Shown: positions 26,952-35,895 of the stretch, piece by piece
How the letters are laid out: each line of letters opens with the position of its first letter
Position numbering within the stretch: position 1 is the stretch's first letter
Origin: Chitinophagales bacterium
GTDB taxonomy: Bacteria; Bacteroidota; Bacteroidia; Chitinophagales; Chitinophagaceae
Assembly: GCA_017303855.1 (NCBI GenBank)
Contig: JAFLBL010000001.1
Coordinates: forward strand, 62,001 to 126,000
Length of the DNA stretch: 64,000 nt
Direction: 5' to 3'
The notes under the pieces: generated by a model
Databases searched by the model: none
What the model saw: the letters and a program-made list of their open reading frames with translations, nothing else
What the model was told of the DNA's origin: nothing
Made by a program: the position numbers and the translations under genes

Positions 26952-28787
26952 ATGCATCCGCAAATAGAAAAACTACTGACCTGTGTGGAACTAGAAGAAA
27001 AAGAACAGGCTGCCCGGTATTCACTGGACCAGGCACATACCCTGAAACAACTGAAGGCGGAAGGACTGGCCCTGCACCCGGTTATTGTTACGAGAAAAAC
27101 GTTTGGTTATGCGGACTACCCTGAAATAAATTTCAAATTGTCTTTCCCGCCTGAAACCAATATGTTCAGGGATGGAGCGGCCATTGAATGTTTTATCAGT
27201 GGTGAAGAACCTGTAAAAGGAGTATTGATCAGCCTCGATGGTAAAAGCGGGGAATTCCGACTTTTTGCCCCTGATTTTCCGGACTGGATCGAAGACAACG
27301 GGGTTGGCATCAAACTGGCACCGGATACGCGTACCACCAGTATTATGAAACAGGTGCTTGGTAACCTGGAACAACAAAAAGACTTGTTCAGCCTGTTCGA
27401 AAGACTGCATGGTTCACCGGTACCAGCCGGAACCAGCCCTGCAGCGACATCCGGTACACTAACATTTCTCCATACAAACCTTAATAAAAGCCAGCAGGAA
27501 GCGGTGCAGGCCATTTGCGAAGGGGAAGATTTTATCATCGTACATGGTCCGCCAGGTACGGGCAAAACGACCACATTGGCAGAAGCCATTTGTCAGTTGG
27601 TTAAACGGGGAGAAAAGCTGTTGGTATCCGCACCCAGCAATACGGCGGTGGATACCATTGCCAAAGCACTGCTTGAGAAAGGGATCAATCTCCTGCGGGT
27701 TGGCAACAGCAGTAAAGCCGACGCCGAAATTTTTGCACATACTCCCGAAGGAAAACTGGCCGCCAGCAAAACACAAAAGGAAATCAAACAACTCAAAATC
27801 CGGGCGGAAGAGTTCAGACGGATGGCATTGAAGTATAAGCGCAGTTTTGGTAAGGCTGAAAGAGAACAACGGAATCTTTTATTTAAAGAAGTAAAATCAA
27901 TCCGTGCGGAAATTAAAAAACTGCAGGCCTATAATGAACAACGCCTGTTTGATGAAGCGGATGTAATAGCTGGTACACCTATCGGGCTTTATGATGCGGG
28001 TATAGACAAGCTGACATTTCAGGCTTTGTTTCTGGATGAAGCCGGGCAGTGTATTGAACCATTGGCCTGGTGTATTTTTCCCATGGCCGAACGGATCATA
28101 CTGGCCGGGGATCACTGGCAGTTGCCTCCTACCGTGCTGAGTCATGAAGCCGCTGCATCGGGTTTTAATAATTCCATACTTGAAGTGGCCGTTCGCCATG
28201 TCCGGGCGGTGTATTTATTGAATACCCAGTACAGAATGCGCCAGGCGATTGCCGGATTCAGCAGCCGGTATTTTTACAAGGAACTATTACAGACGGCCGG
28301 ACATCTCGCCGATACCGGCACACATATCTGCTTTATAGATACAGCGGGAACAGGTATGCAGGAAAACCAGGGACCGGATGGCATCAGCCTTCAAAACGAA
28401 GGAGAGCTGGGTCTTGTTATCCGGGTGCTGGAAGAAAATAAATGGGAACCACGACACACTGCTTTTATTTCTCCTTATTCGGGTCAGGTGGCCGCCGCAA
28501 AAGAAGTGCTGCCGGCCGGTATGCGGATCAGTACGGTAGATAGTTTCCAGGGGCAGGAAAAGGAAAACATCATGTTATCACTTGTCCGCAGCAATGATGA
28601 AGGAGACATTGGCTTCTTAAAAGACTACCGCCGGATGAATGTCGCCATTACACGGGCGAAGGAACAGCTGATTGTAATCGGCGACAGTGCTACCATTGGC
28701 GGGGATAAATTTTACCAGGCTTTTCTGGCCTATGTGGAAGAAAAAGGCGAATACCGTTCCGCCTGGGAATTTTCCAACGAAGCATAA
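26952..28787 (+). CDS. Superfamily 1 (Upf1/IGHMBP2-like) helicase
   Basis: 611 residues with the full SF1B motif set: VHGPPGTGKTTTLAEAI (Walker A 199-206), SNTAVDTIAKAL (Ia), LFLDEAGQCIEP (DEAGQ motif II), GDHWQLPPTV (III), NTQYRMRQAI (IV), STVDSFQGQEKENI (V) and DYRRMNVAITRAKEQL (VI). The N-terminal 160 residues carry an IGHMBP2-like 1B/stalk region. It should unwind DNA or RNA 5' to 3' using ATP. Biological role in bacteria of this group is not established. Divergent from the lipid kinase gene. Confidence 0.92.
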   Translation: MHPQIEKLLTCVELEEKEQAARYSLDQAHTLKQLKAEGLALHPVIVTRKTFGYADYPEINFKLSFPPETNMFRDGAAIECFISGEEPVKGVLISLDGKSGEFRLFAPDFPDWIEDNGVGIKLAPDTRTTSIMKQVLGNLEQQKDLFSLFERLHGSPVPAGTSPAATSGTLTFLHTNLNKSQQEAVQAICEGEDFIIVHGPPGTGKTTTLAEAICQLVKRGEKLLVSAPSNTAVDTIAKALLEKGINLLRVGNSSKADAEIFAHTPEGKLAASKTQKEIKQLKIRAEEFRRMALKYKRSFGKAEREQRNLLFKEVKSIRAEIKKLQAYNEQRLFDEADVIAGTPIGLYDAGIDKLTFQALFLDEAGQCIEPLAWCIFPMAERIILAGDHWQLPPTVLSHEAAASGFNNSILEVAVRHVRAVYLLNTQYRMRQAIAGFSSRYFYKELLQTAGHLADTGTHICFIDTAGTGMQENQGPDGISLQNEGELGLVIRVLEENKWEPRHTAFISPYSGQVAAAKEVLPAGMRISTVDSFQGQEKENIMLSLVRSNDEGDIGFLKDYRRMNVAITRAKEQLIVIGDSATIGGDKFYQAFLAYVEEKGEYRSAWEFSNEA

Positions 28788-28818
28788 AAGACTTTTCGCT
28801 CTTTTATGATGGACAGTT

Positions 28819-28854
28819 TTGACAACAATCAACCCAAACTGTGACAGTTGTCAA
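28819..28854. promoter_or_regulatory. Inverted repeat upstream of the OmpA-family gene
   Basis: TTGACAAC (28819-28826) and GTTGTCAA (28847-28854) form a perfect 8-bp inverted repeat with 20 bp between them, about 47 bp before the ATG at 28901. Each copy is also preceded by GACAG. It is a candidate operator. Confidence 0.4.
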
Positions 28855-28900
28855 CAGGAACGGTTAGTTGCAGAGTCTACCTTATGCCAAATTCCACGTT

Positions 28901-30169
28901 ATGAAATTTTCCGCCATTTTATACCAGATCGTATTCCTTTTTCTTGTAGCCGTACGTACTGATGCACAGATCCTGAATCCCAAAAAAATTCTTGAACGAA
29001 AAGCTAACAAAGCAATCGAGAAAAAAACGGAACAGGCTATTGACAGCATCTTTACCAAAAAAGAGAAACCGGCAGAGAATAAAACCGAAGAAACGGATTC
29101 AAAACCGGAGGAGCAGCCGGCAAAAGAAGCCAGCGTTCCTGTGAAAGACAGCACGCCTTCCCTGCAGACGTATTCAAAATTTGATTTTATTCCGGGAGAA
29201 AAAATAATATTCTACGACGATTTCAGCCAGGATAATATTGGCGATTTCCCGGCACTCTGGAATACCAACGGATCTGCCGAAGTAGTAACTACAAATCTTT
29301 TTCCGGGACAATGGCTGCAACTATCCGGTGACAAAACCGTTTGGACTGATGCCTTGCTGAATCTGCCGGAAAATTATACCATCGAAATGGATGTTATTCC
29401 CACTAAGGGAGACGATGGCCGGATGGCCGGTTATGGTATCCGCCTGATGCAGGCGGCCAATCCAAAAGCCTGGGACGCAGGTTCGGTTCCCGGAAAAGCC
29501 GGCTTTTATTTCGCTGTGGAATATTTTGGCCGTCCCGGATACAGAACCTATATCAACAGTGAAGAAGGGCGACTGCTGGGTTTATCCGGATTCCGGGATG
29601 AGAAACAATATTTTCAGCAGGAAGGCCGTAAATACCATATTTCCATCTGGGTGCAAAAATCAAGAATCCGGTTATACGTGAATGAGAGCAAACTGGTTGA
29701 TTTGCCCAAGGCATTTCCCCTGACGGAAAATAAAATGGACCGGATCCGTTTTGAGGACGGCTATGCCATGTACAGCAATATCCGCATTGCCGCCGGTGCG
29801 CCGGATATGCGGAATAAGCTGATGACGGATGGAAAAATTGTCAGTTATGGAATATACTTTGACGTGAATAAGGATGTGGTAAAACCGGAATCCTATGGTT
29901 CACTGAAAGAAATTGCAAGCATTCTTAAGGAAAATGAATCCGTTAAAATCACTATTGTCGGTCATACGGACGCCGATGGTGCCGACGCCGCGAATCTTGA
30001 CTTGTCCAAACGCCGGGCACTGGCTGTTAAAAATGAACTCGCAAAATCTTTTGGCATTGATCCTTCCCGCATGAATACAGATGGCAAAGGAGAAACACAA
30101 CCGGTGGCCCCTAATGATAAACCGGTGAACAAGGCACTGAACCGTCGCGTTGAGTTTATCAAGCAATAA
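28901..30169 (+). CDS. OmpA-family protein with laminin-G-like region
   Basis: From ATG 28901 (MKFSAILYQIVFLFLVA) the protein has 422 residues and a signal peptide ending ...VRTDAQ. A charged, low-complexity linker (KPAENKTEETDSKPEEQP) leads to a beta-rich central region (FYDDFSQDNIGDFPALWNTNGSAEV ... YKIS-like strands) that resembles a concanavalin/laminin-G fold. The C-terminal OmpA domain has VGHTDADGADAANLDLSKRRA and NRRVEF, which bind peptidoglycan. It presumably links the outer membrane or a periplasmic complex to the cell wall. A terminator follows. Confidence 0.88.
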   Translation: MKFSAILYQIVFLFLVAVRTDAQILNPKKILERKANKAIEKKTEQAIDSIFTKKEKPAENKTEETDSKPEEQPAKEASVPVKDSTPSLQTYSKFDFIPGEKIIFYDDFSQDNIGDFPALWNTNGSAEVVTTNLFPGQWLQLSGDKTVWTDALLNLPENYTIEMDVIPTKGDDGRMAGYGIRLMQAANPKAWDAGSVPGKAGFYFAVEYFGRPGYRTYINSEEGRLLGLSGFRDEKQYFQQEGRKYHISIWVQKSRIRLYVNESKLVDLPKAFPLTENKMDRIRFEDGYAMYSNIRIAAGAPDMRNKLMTDGKIVSYGIYFDVNKDVVKPESYGSLKEIASILKENESVKITIVGHTDADGADAANLDLSKRRALAVKNELAKSFGIDPSRMNTDGKGETQPVAPNDKPVNKALNRRVEFIKQ

Positions 30170-30190
30170 ACTAACACTGAAGTAAAGTAA

Positions 30191-30222
30191 AAGCCGCACC
30201 GGTCTATGGTGTGGCTTTTTTT
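30191..30222 (+). terminator. Intrinsic terminator of OmpA-family gene
   Basis: A 10-bp stem AAGCCGCACC/GGTGTGGCTT with one G-T wobble (30191-30200, 30208-30217) is followed by TTTTT. Confidence 0.8.
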
Positions 30223-30244
30223 GCAACAGTTTCAGCTGGCGTTA

Positions 30245-30258
30245 TAACAGGCCTGTTA
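30245..30258. promoter_or_regulatory. Perfect 14-bp palindrome upstream of cytochrome c gene
   Basis: TAACAGGCCTGTTA is fully self-complementary and lies in the 322-bp intergenic region before the cytochrome gene, about 235 bp from its ATG. It could be an operator or chance. Apart from this and the terminator I see nothing else in the region. Confidence 0.3.
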
Positions 30259-30491
30259 CAAGTTAAAGGCCTTGTGTAAAAATTATCACAGCAATGTCAT
30301 CAAACTGATTGAAATAGTAAAAAATGAAGTACAAAACGGTATTTAACTTATCAAAAGATGCAACCGTATTTTATGGCTTGCCTATAACTGAGTAAACGCA
30401 TTATCCGTATTGACAGGCATCATACACAAGCCCCTGTTGTTGCAGTTACTTTTAGTTGTCGATATTTTTTTCTCTCCACAAATTTGATTTT

Positions 30492-30938
30492 ATGAAAAAG
30501 CTACTCTTACTAACCGGCATACTGATCATGCTCTTCACCGCATATTCTTTCATCACCGACCAGCAGGATCCATGGAAAGTGCCTGAGAAATATGAAAGCC
30601 TGAAAAATCCGGTGCCGGCGGACGAAGCATCACTGGCATCTGGTAAAGAACTCTATGATTATTTCTGTGTCAACTGTCACGGTAACGACGGCAAAGGATC
30701 CGGTAAACGGGCGCTGAAACTGAATAACCAGCCGACCGATTTTACGCTGGATATTTTCCAGCAACAAACTGACGGAGCCTTACTTTACAAAATTTATTCC
30801 GGTCATAGTGATATGCCGGGTTTCAAAAAAAGGATTCCCGGTAACCAGGATGCGATGGATGGCAGTTTTGGGAAAACACGGATATCCGGCGACCTGGTAA
30901 ACTATGTTCGGAGTTTTGGTAAAAAGAATCATCATTAA
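30492..30938 (+). CDS. Mono-haem c-type cytochrome
   Basis: From ATG 30492 the protein has 148 residues with an uncleaved anchor or signal peptide (MKKLLLLTGILIMLFTAYSF). A class I cytochrome c domain follows, with haem motif CVNCH (Cys59, Cys62, His63) and a likely axial Met108 in GHSDMPGF. It acts as a periplasmic electron carrier; the partner is unknown. Single-gene unit with its own terminator. Confidence 0.9.
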   Translation: MKKLLLLTGILIMLFTAYSFITDQQDPWKVPEKYESLKNPVPADEASLASGKELYDYFCVNCHGNDGKGSGKRALKLNNQPTDFTLDIFQQQTDGALLYKIYSGHSDMPGFKKRIPGNQDAMDGSFGKTRISGDLVNYVRSFGKKNHH

Positions 30939-30967
30939 CTATATCCATTCACCCTGTCCTGCAATTC

Positions 30968-30994
30968 AAAGCTGTGCTCCGGCACAGCTTTTTT
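30968..30994 (+). terminator. Intrinsic terminator of cytochrome c gene
   Basis: A perfect 10-bp stem AAAGCTGTGC/GCACAGCTTT with a TCCG loop (30968-30977, 30982-30991) is followed by a T run. Confidence 0.9.
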
Positions 30995-31158
30995 TATAGG
31001 CCGAAAACGGGAAAATGTCTATTTTTTACCAGTGCAAACCGGGCTATTCCAACCAATTTTACAGGTAACCCGGCTGGAAAATTGTCCGGGTAGTACGTCC
31101 GTCGGTGTTTCACGTAATGCCGGTAAAAACGTAACTTGATACCTGAACAAAAACCATT

Positions 31159-32001
31159 TTGCTGCTCAAAGATTTCATACCCGCTCCTGAAGTCAGGGAA
31201 TTCGTACAATTGTACCGGATTGTGCATCTGCATTTTGAAAAAGGAATGACCATACCACCCAAAGCCTATCCGCCACGACCCGAGCATTGCCTTGCCTTTT
31301 ATCCGTATGATACGGAAACAGTCCGGTACTCCTCCTCCGGCAAAATGATACAACACCTGCCGGTTGTTTTATACGGTCAATTCACTGAAGTAACTCAACG
31401 GATGATCGGAAATAACTTCCTGGTTTTCCAGGTTATATTTTATCCCGGTGCCATTTACCGGCTAACCGGACTTACTGCAGCCGAACTGAACAACCAGTAT
31501 ATAGACGCCGAAGCGGTATTTTCAAGCGAACTGCGGTTAGTGAATGAACAACTCTATCATGCGGCAGATTATGCGGGTATGTTGCAGGTTGCGAATCAGT
31601 TTGTTTGCAGATTGATCCGCCATCAAAAAAAGCCCCGGTTGCTGACCGATAATGTGTGGCAACTATTATTATCCGGTCAATCCCGATACAATCTTGATCA
31701 ACTGGCCCGTGAAGCCTGTCTGAGCACTAAGCAACTGGAGCGGCGGTTTAAGGAACGAACCGGAGTGAATCCAAAATTGTATGAACGGATCATCCGTTTT
31801 GACAGGGCATTCCGGTTAAAAAACTCAAACCCGGCCTATGACTGGCTTCGGGTTGCCATTGAATGTGGCTATCATGATTACCAGCACCTCGTTAAAGACT
31901 ATAAGGATTTTACCGGACTATCACCGGTAGCCTTTCATGAAATTGAAAACAATGCGCCTGAAAGAAAATTCGGATTGAATGAAGGATATTATACACCTTA
32001 A
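31159..32001 (+). CDS. AraC-family transcriptional regulator
   Basis: 280 residues. The N-terminal 160 residues form a sensing domain of the DUF6597 type (MLLKDFIPAPEVREFVQLYRIVHL). The C-terminal AraC DNA-binding domain has two helix-turn-helix units (LDQLAREACLSTKQLERRFKERTGVNPKLYERIIRF and VAIECGYHDYQHLVKDYKDFTGLSP). An in-frame stop at 31144 limits the start to the TTG at 31159 or an ATT just before it. The adjacent PQQ sugar dehydrogenase gene is a possible target. Confidence 0.88.
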   Translation: MLLKDFIPAPEVREFVQLYRIVHLHFEKGMTIPPKAYPPRPEHCLAFYPYDTETVRYSSSGKMIQHLPVVLYGQFTEVTQRMIGNNFLVFQVIFYPGAIYRLTGLTAAELNNQYIDAEAVFSSELRLVNEQLYHAADYAGMLQVANQFVCRLIRHQKKPRLLTDNVWQLLLSGQSRYNLDQLAREACLSTKQLERRFKERTGVNPKLYERIIRFDRAFRLKNSNPAYDWLRVAIECGYHDYQHLVKDYKDFTGLSPVAFHEIENNAPERKFGLNEGYYTP

Positions 32002-32028
32002 TTAAATACCTGTTTACTGTACATTTTT

Positions 32029-32055
32029 AACCCGATGTTTAAACCGGGTTTTATT
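32029..32055 (+). terminator. Weak hairpin terminator after AraC gene
   Basis: A 6-bp stem AACCCG/CGGGTT (32029-32034, 32045-32050) with a 10-nt loop is followed by TTATT. Confidence 0.4.
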
Positions 32056-32080
32056 AATTTTATGGAATAACGGAAAATAC

Positions 32081-33316
32081 ATGAAACAAATTCCTACTAC
32101 GATTCTATTCGCAGGTGCTATATTATTTCTCAGCAGCTGCATGAACAATACCGGCACCCCTGCATTGCATAATTTAATCAGCGGAGATCAATTGCCCCCG
32201 GTGGAAACCCGCAAACCCAATGCTGATTATAAACCCGCATTCGCCGGACAAACCAGGATCAGTGGTGCCAAAACCACAACCCCATATAAAGTGGAAAAGA
32301 TCGGGGACAAACTGGGCCAGCCCTGGGCGATTGTACCACTGCCGGACGGACGGCTGTTACTGACATTCAAGAAAGGCTATATGCAATTGCATACCACGGA
32401 AGGTGTAATGGTAAAGAAAATATCCGGCTTTCCTAAAGTTGATGACAATGGTCAGGGTGGCCTGCTTGATGTAACCCCTGACCCTTCTTTTTCCACGAAT
32501 AAAACAATCTACTGGTCATTCTCTGAGCCAACGGAAAATGGCAACCTGATGGCCGTAGCGAAGGGGCAGCTCAATGAAAATAATGGTACAATTGATGACC
32601 CACAAGTCATTTTCCGGGCTTATCCGGCGTTGAAAAGTGTATTACATTTCGGATCCCGTTTGCTTTTTGACAGAAGCGGCTACTTGTTTGTCAGTACCGG
32701 CGAACGTTCCATACCTGAAGGAAGAAAACAGGCGCAATGGCTCAATTCAGGGCTTGGGAAAATATTCCGGATAACCAAAGACGGAAAACCGGCGCCCGGA
32801 AATCCGTATATCAAACTGACCGGTGCCCTGCCTGAAATTTATGCCTATGGCATCCGCAATTCCCAAAGTCTCGATATACACCCGGTAACCGGCGATCTCT
32901 GGGAAGCGGAGTTTGGCCCTCGTGGCGGTGATGAATTAAATATCATAAAAGCCGGTAAGAACTATGGCTGGCCTGTTATAACGTATGGTATTGAATACAG
33001 CGGGCAGAAAGTCGGGGATGCCCTTCAGCAGCAAGCGGGAATGGAGCAACCGGTATACTACTGGGATCCTACCCTTTCACCCAGTGGCATGACATTCTAT
33101 AAAGGAAAAGATATACCGGAATGGCAGAACAACCTTTTTATCGGTGGACTCAGTGGCGCACATATCGCACGTCTCATCATAGTGAACAACAAAGTAACCG
33201 GTGAAGAGCGACTGCTCGCTGATAAAAATGAACGCTTCAGGGATGTGGCTTACTTAAACGGAATGCTGTATACGGTAACAGATGGCGGCAGTATGTACCG
33301 GATCAGTAAGAAGTGA
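32081..33316 (+). CDS. PQQ-dependent sugar dehydrogenase-type lipoprotein
   Basis: 411 residues with a lipobox FLSSC (Cys20). The rest is a six-bladed propeller of the soluble glucose/sorbosone dehydrogenase family: GQPWAIVPLPDGRLLLT, QGGLLDVTPDPSF, LHFGSRLLFDRSGYLFVSTGER, AYGIRNSQSLDIHP, LWEAEFGPRGGDELNIIKAGKNYGWP and SPSGMTFY. It likely oxidises an aldose or related compound in the periplasm with PQQ as cofactor. The usual EHGP motif reads EFGP here. It may pass electrons to a cytochrome c; one is encoded 1.1 kb upstream. Confidence 0.85.
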   Translation: MKQIPTTILFAGAILFLSSCMNNTGTPALHNLISGDQLPPVETRKPNADYKPAFAGQTRISGAKTTTPYKVEKIGDKLGQPWAIVPLPDGRLLLTFKKGYMQLHTTEGVMVKKISGFPKVDDNGQGGLLDVTPDPSFSTNKTIYWSFSEPTENGNLMAVAKGQLNENNGTIDDPQVIFRAYPALKSVLHFGSRLLFDRSGYLFVSTGERSIPEGRKQAQWLNSGLGKIFRITKDGKPAPGNPYIKLTGALPEIYAYGIRNSQSLDIHPVTGDLWEAEFGPRGGDELNIIKAGKNYGWPVITYGIEYSGQKVGDALQQQAGMEQPVYYWDPTLSPSGMTFYKGKDIPEWQNNLFIGGLSGAHIARLIIVNNKVTGEERLLADKNERFRDVAYLNGMLYTVTDGGSMYRISKK

Positions 33317-33328
33317 GGAGAGCCTGCA

Positions 33329-34111
33329 TTAATAATCCGAGTAATCAACCGGTCTTAAAAAAGACTTTTCAATCATTGATACATTGTGCTGGTATTCGGG
33401 CAGGGAAGACATTCTTTTCCATTCAGGATCGTTGCCGAATTTTTTCCAATGTTCATCACGGTCGGCCATATTTTCAAAACAGGTCATATACATCAGGTTG
33501 GGCATCCGGCTACCGGCGACAACTTCGCTGTAAAAAACCGCATTGAAATTTAAGCGTTTGAAAAGGGCAATCTCTCCCCCTTCATTAAACATTTGCACTT
33601 TATTCCGGAAAATTTTCCCGGTCGCACTCTCATAACTGCGTAATTCATACACCCGTTCGGCTTTAGGGCCATATAAAACCGGCAATGCCAGTTCGGGCGC
33701 CAAAGCAAATGCTTTTAAGTAAAGCCTCTCCAAACGCAGAAATGGCGGATTGGAGTAAGGAGCGTCCAGAAATGTTTTTCCTTTTTCAAGAAATGCGGAA
33801 TCCCTGGCCATTCTTGCCTCAATACCGTTCAATTCATCCAGAGATTTGCCGGGCAACAGCACGTACAGTTTCTTTACCATGGCGGTATCATTGGCGCGAT
33901 CTTTAAATACACCCACACTGCCGTACTTCATTCTGTGCAAAGCCGGCACCAAGGCTTTTTCCAGGTAATTATCCAGTACTTTTTCCTGCAGGCTGTCTTT
34001 ATACTGATAAATAGTCAGCTGGTACATAGCTGATTTATCTTTTCCCGGAACCGTCCAGCCAATTGTTACAAGTATTGAAAACAAGAGCAGGACTGCAAAT
34101 GACTTTTTCAT
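33329..34111 (-). CDS. NIPSNAP-family exported protein
   Basis: 260 residues with a signal peptide (MKKSFAVLLLFSILVTIGWTVPG). Two ferredoxin-like NIPSNAP repeats follow, the second beginning VYELRSYESATGKIFRNKVQMFNEGGEIALFKRLNFNAVFYSEVVAGSRMPNLMYMTCFENMADRDEHW. The family's enzymatic role in bacteria is not clear. Convergent with the sugar dehydrogenase gene. Confidence 0.85.
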   Translation of the reverse strand: MKKSFAVLLLFSILVTIGWTVPGKDKSAMYQLTIYQYKDSLQEKVLDNYLEKALVPALHRMKYGSVGVFKDRANDTAMVKKLYVLLPGKSLDELNGIEARMARDSAFLEKGKTFLDAPYSNPPFLRLERLYLKAFALAPELALPVLYGPKAERVYELRSYESATGKIFRNKVQMFNEGGEIALFKRLNFNAVFYSEVVAGSRMPNLMYMTCFENMADRDEHWKKFGNDPEWKRMSSLPEYQHNVSMIEKSFLRPVDYSDY

Positions 34112-34218
34112 ACTAACCAGTTAAATTTCTATTGCAAAGGAAGATACCTGAAAGTAGATAATAAAACACATTGAGCAAAATCATAATCCGGCAAAGTAAG
34201 ATACTGGTAAATTGTACT

Positions 34219-35127
34219 ATGTTCCCGGCTTCTGATAAAAAGCACTGGTCACTTCTTTTGCTTGCCGTCTTGCTTTGGCTGCATTTTCCAGCAGTAAGTC
34301 TGGCACAAACCATTACGATTTATACAATACCAGCCGCCCGTTCAATAAAATGGGAATCGCCGGGGAAACTGGTTAAAAGTTATTTAGCCAATCTGTTTAC
34401 CAGGAAATATAAAGGAACGCAACGGCACCTGATAGGTCACATGATAGTGGAGCTAAAAGACAGCAGCCGCCATGTAATTGCAGGTGTAAGTGCACGGAAA
34501 AACGCCGGAATGACCCGTAAAGTACTTTTCCAGCGGCATGGATTAGGTATACTGCTTGAGAAAGTAGACGGGGTGATGGAAGAAACGGATATCAATAAGC
34601 CGGATATTTTCCAGCGCTCAATAAATGGCAGTATCGCCTTTGTTGAATTCACGATCAGCCAACCAGCCTTTGAACGTACCTGGGACTACTTTACTACGTA
34701 TAAGGAACGGGGATACGACCATATCTACAACTGGCTGAATCAACCACTTGCAGGAAAAGGAGCCGGCTGTTCTTCCTTTGCCTTCAGTTTCCTGGAAGTG
34801 GCCGGTGTTTCAGATATGATACCTCCCGAAATCTGCCGTATTGAACGGAACATACCCGCCGATCTGGCTTACCTGCCCGGCGGTAAAACCAGGCCGGTTT
34901 CTCTTTTCAGATTACTTTTTTCACGGAAATGGGCAGCCGCAAATGACCCAGAGGCTCTTCACTACAGTACGTATGAACCAACCTGGTTGTATAACTGGAT
35001 CCGGGCAAATCATGCGGTATTGCCCGCAGACGGGATTATACAAAAAACCTGGTTAAAAAATGCCCCGGGCATTCTTATTGATTGCAGAAACAGGCCCGTT
35101 CCGCAAGGCTCACTATGGGAAAACTAA
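34219..35127 (+). CDS. Exported protein with possible permuted papain-like (LRAT/NlpC-like) fold
   Basis: I choose ATG 34219 (MFPASDKKHWSLLLLAVLLWLHFP, signal peptide ending ...SLAQ); a TTG at 34171 would add 16 residues. The 302-residue protein has a His in HLIGHMIVEL early and a Cys in GKGAGCSSFAFSFLEVAG later. His-then-Cys is the order seen in permuted NlpC/P60 folds, so a hydrolase or transferase is possible. This is inference; no family is recognised with confidence. Confidence 0.65.
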   Translation: MFPASDKKHWSLLLLAVLLWLHFPAVSLAQTITIYTIPAARSIKWESPGKLVKSYLANLFTRKYKGTQRHLIGHMIVELKDSSRHVIAGVSARKNAGMTRKVLFQRHGLGILLEKVDGVMEETDINKPDIFQRSINGSIAFVEFTISQPAFERTWDYFTTYKERGYDHIYNWLNQPLAGKGAGCSSFAFSFLEVAGVSDMIPPEICRIERNIPADLAYLPGGKTRPVSLFRLLFSRKWAAANDPEALHYSTYEPTWLYNWIRANHAVLPADGIIQKTWLKNAPGILIDCRNRPVPQGSLWEN

Positions 35128-35151
35128 AAAAAAGGTCAATGCAGCACCTGT

Positions 35152-35895
35152 TCATTGCCCCAGTCTTTTGAGCAAAGGCTCTTTATAACTGGCCGATACT
35201 TCCACTTCGGTACCATCATCCAATGTGATAAATCCACCGGCGCCTTTTGAATAGGAACGGATAAAATGCCGGTTCACAATATATGACCGGTGAATCCGGA
35301 TAAAGGGATCATCCAGCAGATCATCAAAGTATTTAAGGAATTTGCAGATGAGCTTTTTTGTACCATCAGTAAGATATACTTCGGTAAAATTTCCTTTAGC
35401 GTGCAACCGGATGATTGACGCTGTTTTGATTACATCAAATCCCTGCATTGTGGGCAATACAATCTGTTGTGTATCGGGCTGTTTCTTCAGGTTTTCCAGC
35501 AATACCTGATTCCGGCTGAATGCTTCCTTACGGAGCAGGGTTTCCTGAACTTTATTTACCGCCAATACCAGTTCCGCAATATCAATCGGTTTCAGAATAT
35601 AATAAGCCGCACTGGCATTCAGTGCTTTGATTGAGTATTCCGCATAGGCAGTAATAAAAACAGTTTCAAACTCCTGGTCTTTGCATGCTTCCAGCAGATC
35701 AAAGGCATTACCGTAGGGCATTTCCACATCCAGGAAAACCAGTTGAGGTCGTTTTTCCCGGATAAGGGCAATCGCCTCTGTTGTATTTCCTGCCTGACCG
35801 GCCAGTTCTACCGACGGACAGTATTTGCCCAGATAAGCAGCGAGTACTTCTCTCGCCACAGGCTCATCATCCACCAGCAGACTGCGTATTCTCAT
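35152..35895 (-). CDS. LytTR-family response regulator
   Basis: 247 residues. A receiver domain with LVFLDVEMPYG (phospho-acceptor Asp56) and AYAEYSIKALNASAAYYILKPI is followed by a LytTR DNA-binding domain (IIRLHAKGNFTEVYLTDGTKKLICKFLKYF ... FIRIHRSYIVNRHFI). It overlaps the sensor kinase gene by 4 bp (ATGA), so the two form one translationally coupled two-component system. Confidence 0.93.
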   Translation of the reverse strand: MRIRSLLVDDEPVAREVLAAYLGKYCPSVELAGQAGNTTEAIALIREKRPQLVFLDVEMPYGNAFDLLEACKDQEFETVFITAYAEYSIKALNASAAYYILKPIDIAELVLAVNKVQETLLRKEAFSRNQVLLENLKKQPDTQQIVLPTMQGFDVIKTASIIRLHAKGNFTEVYLTDGTKKLICKFLKYFDDLLDDPFIRIHRSYIVNRHFIRSYSKGAGGFITLDDGTEVEVSASYKEPLLKRLGQ

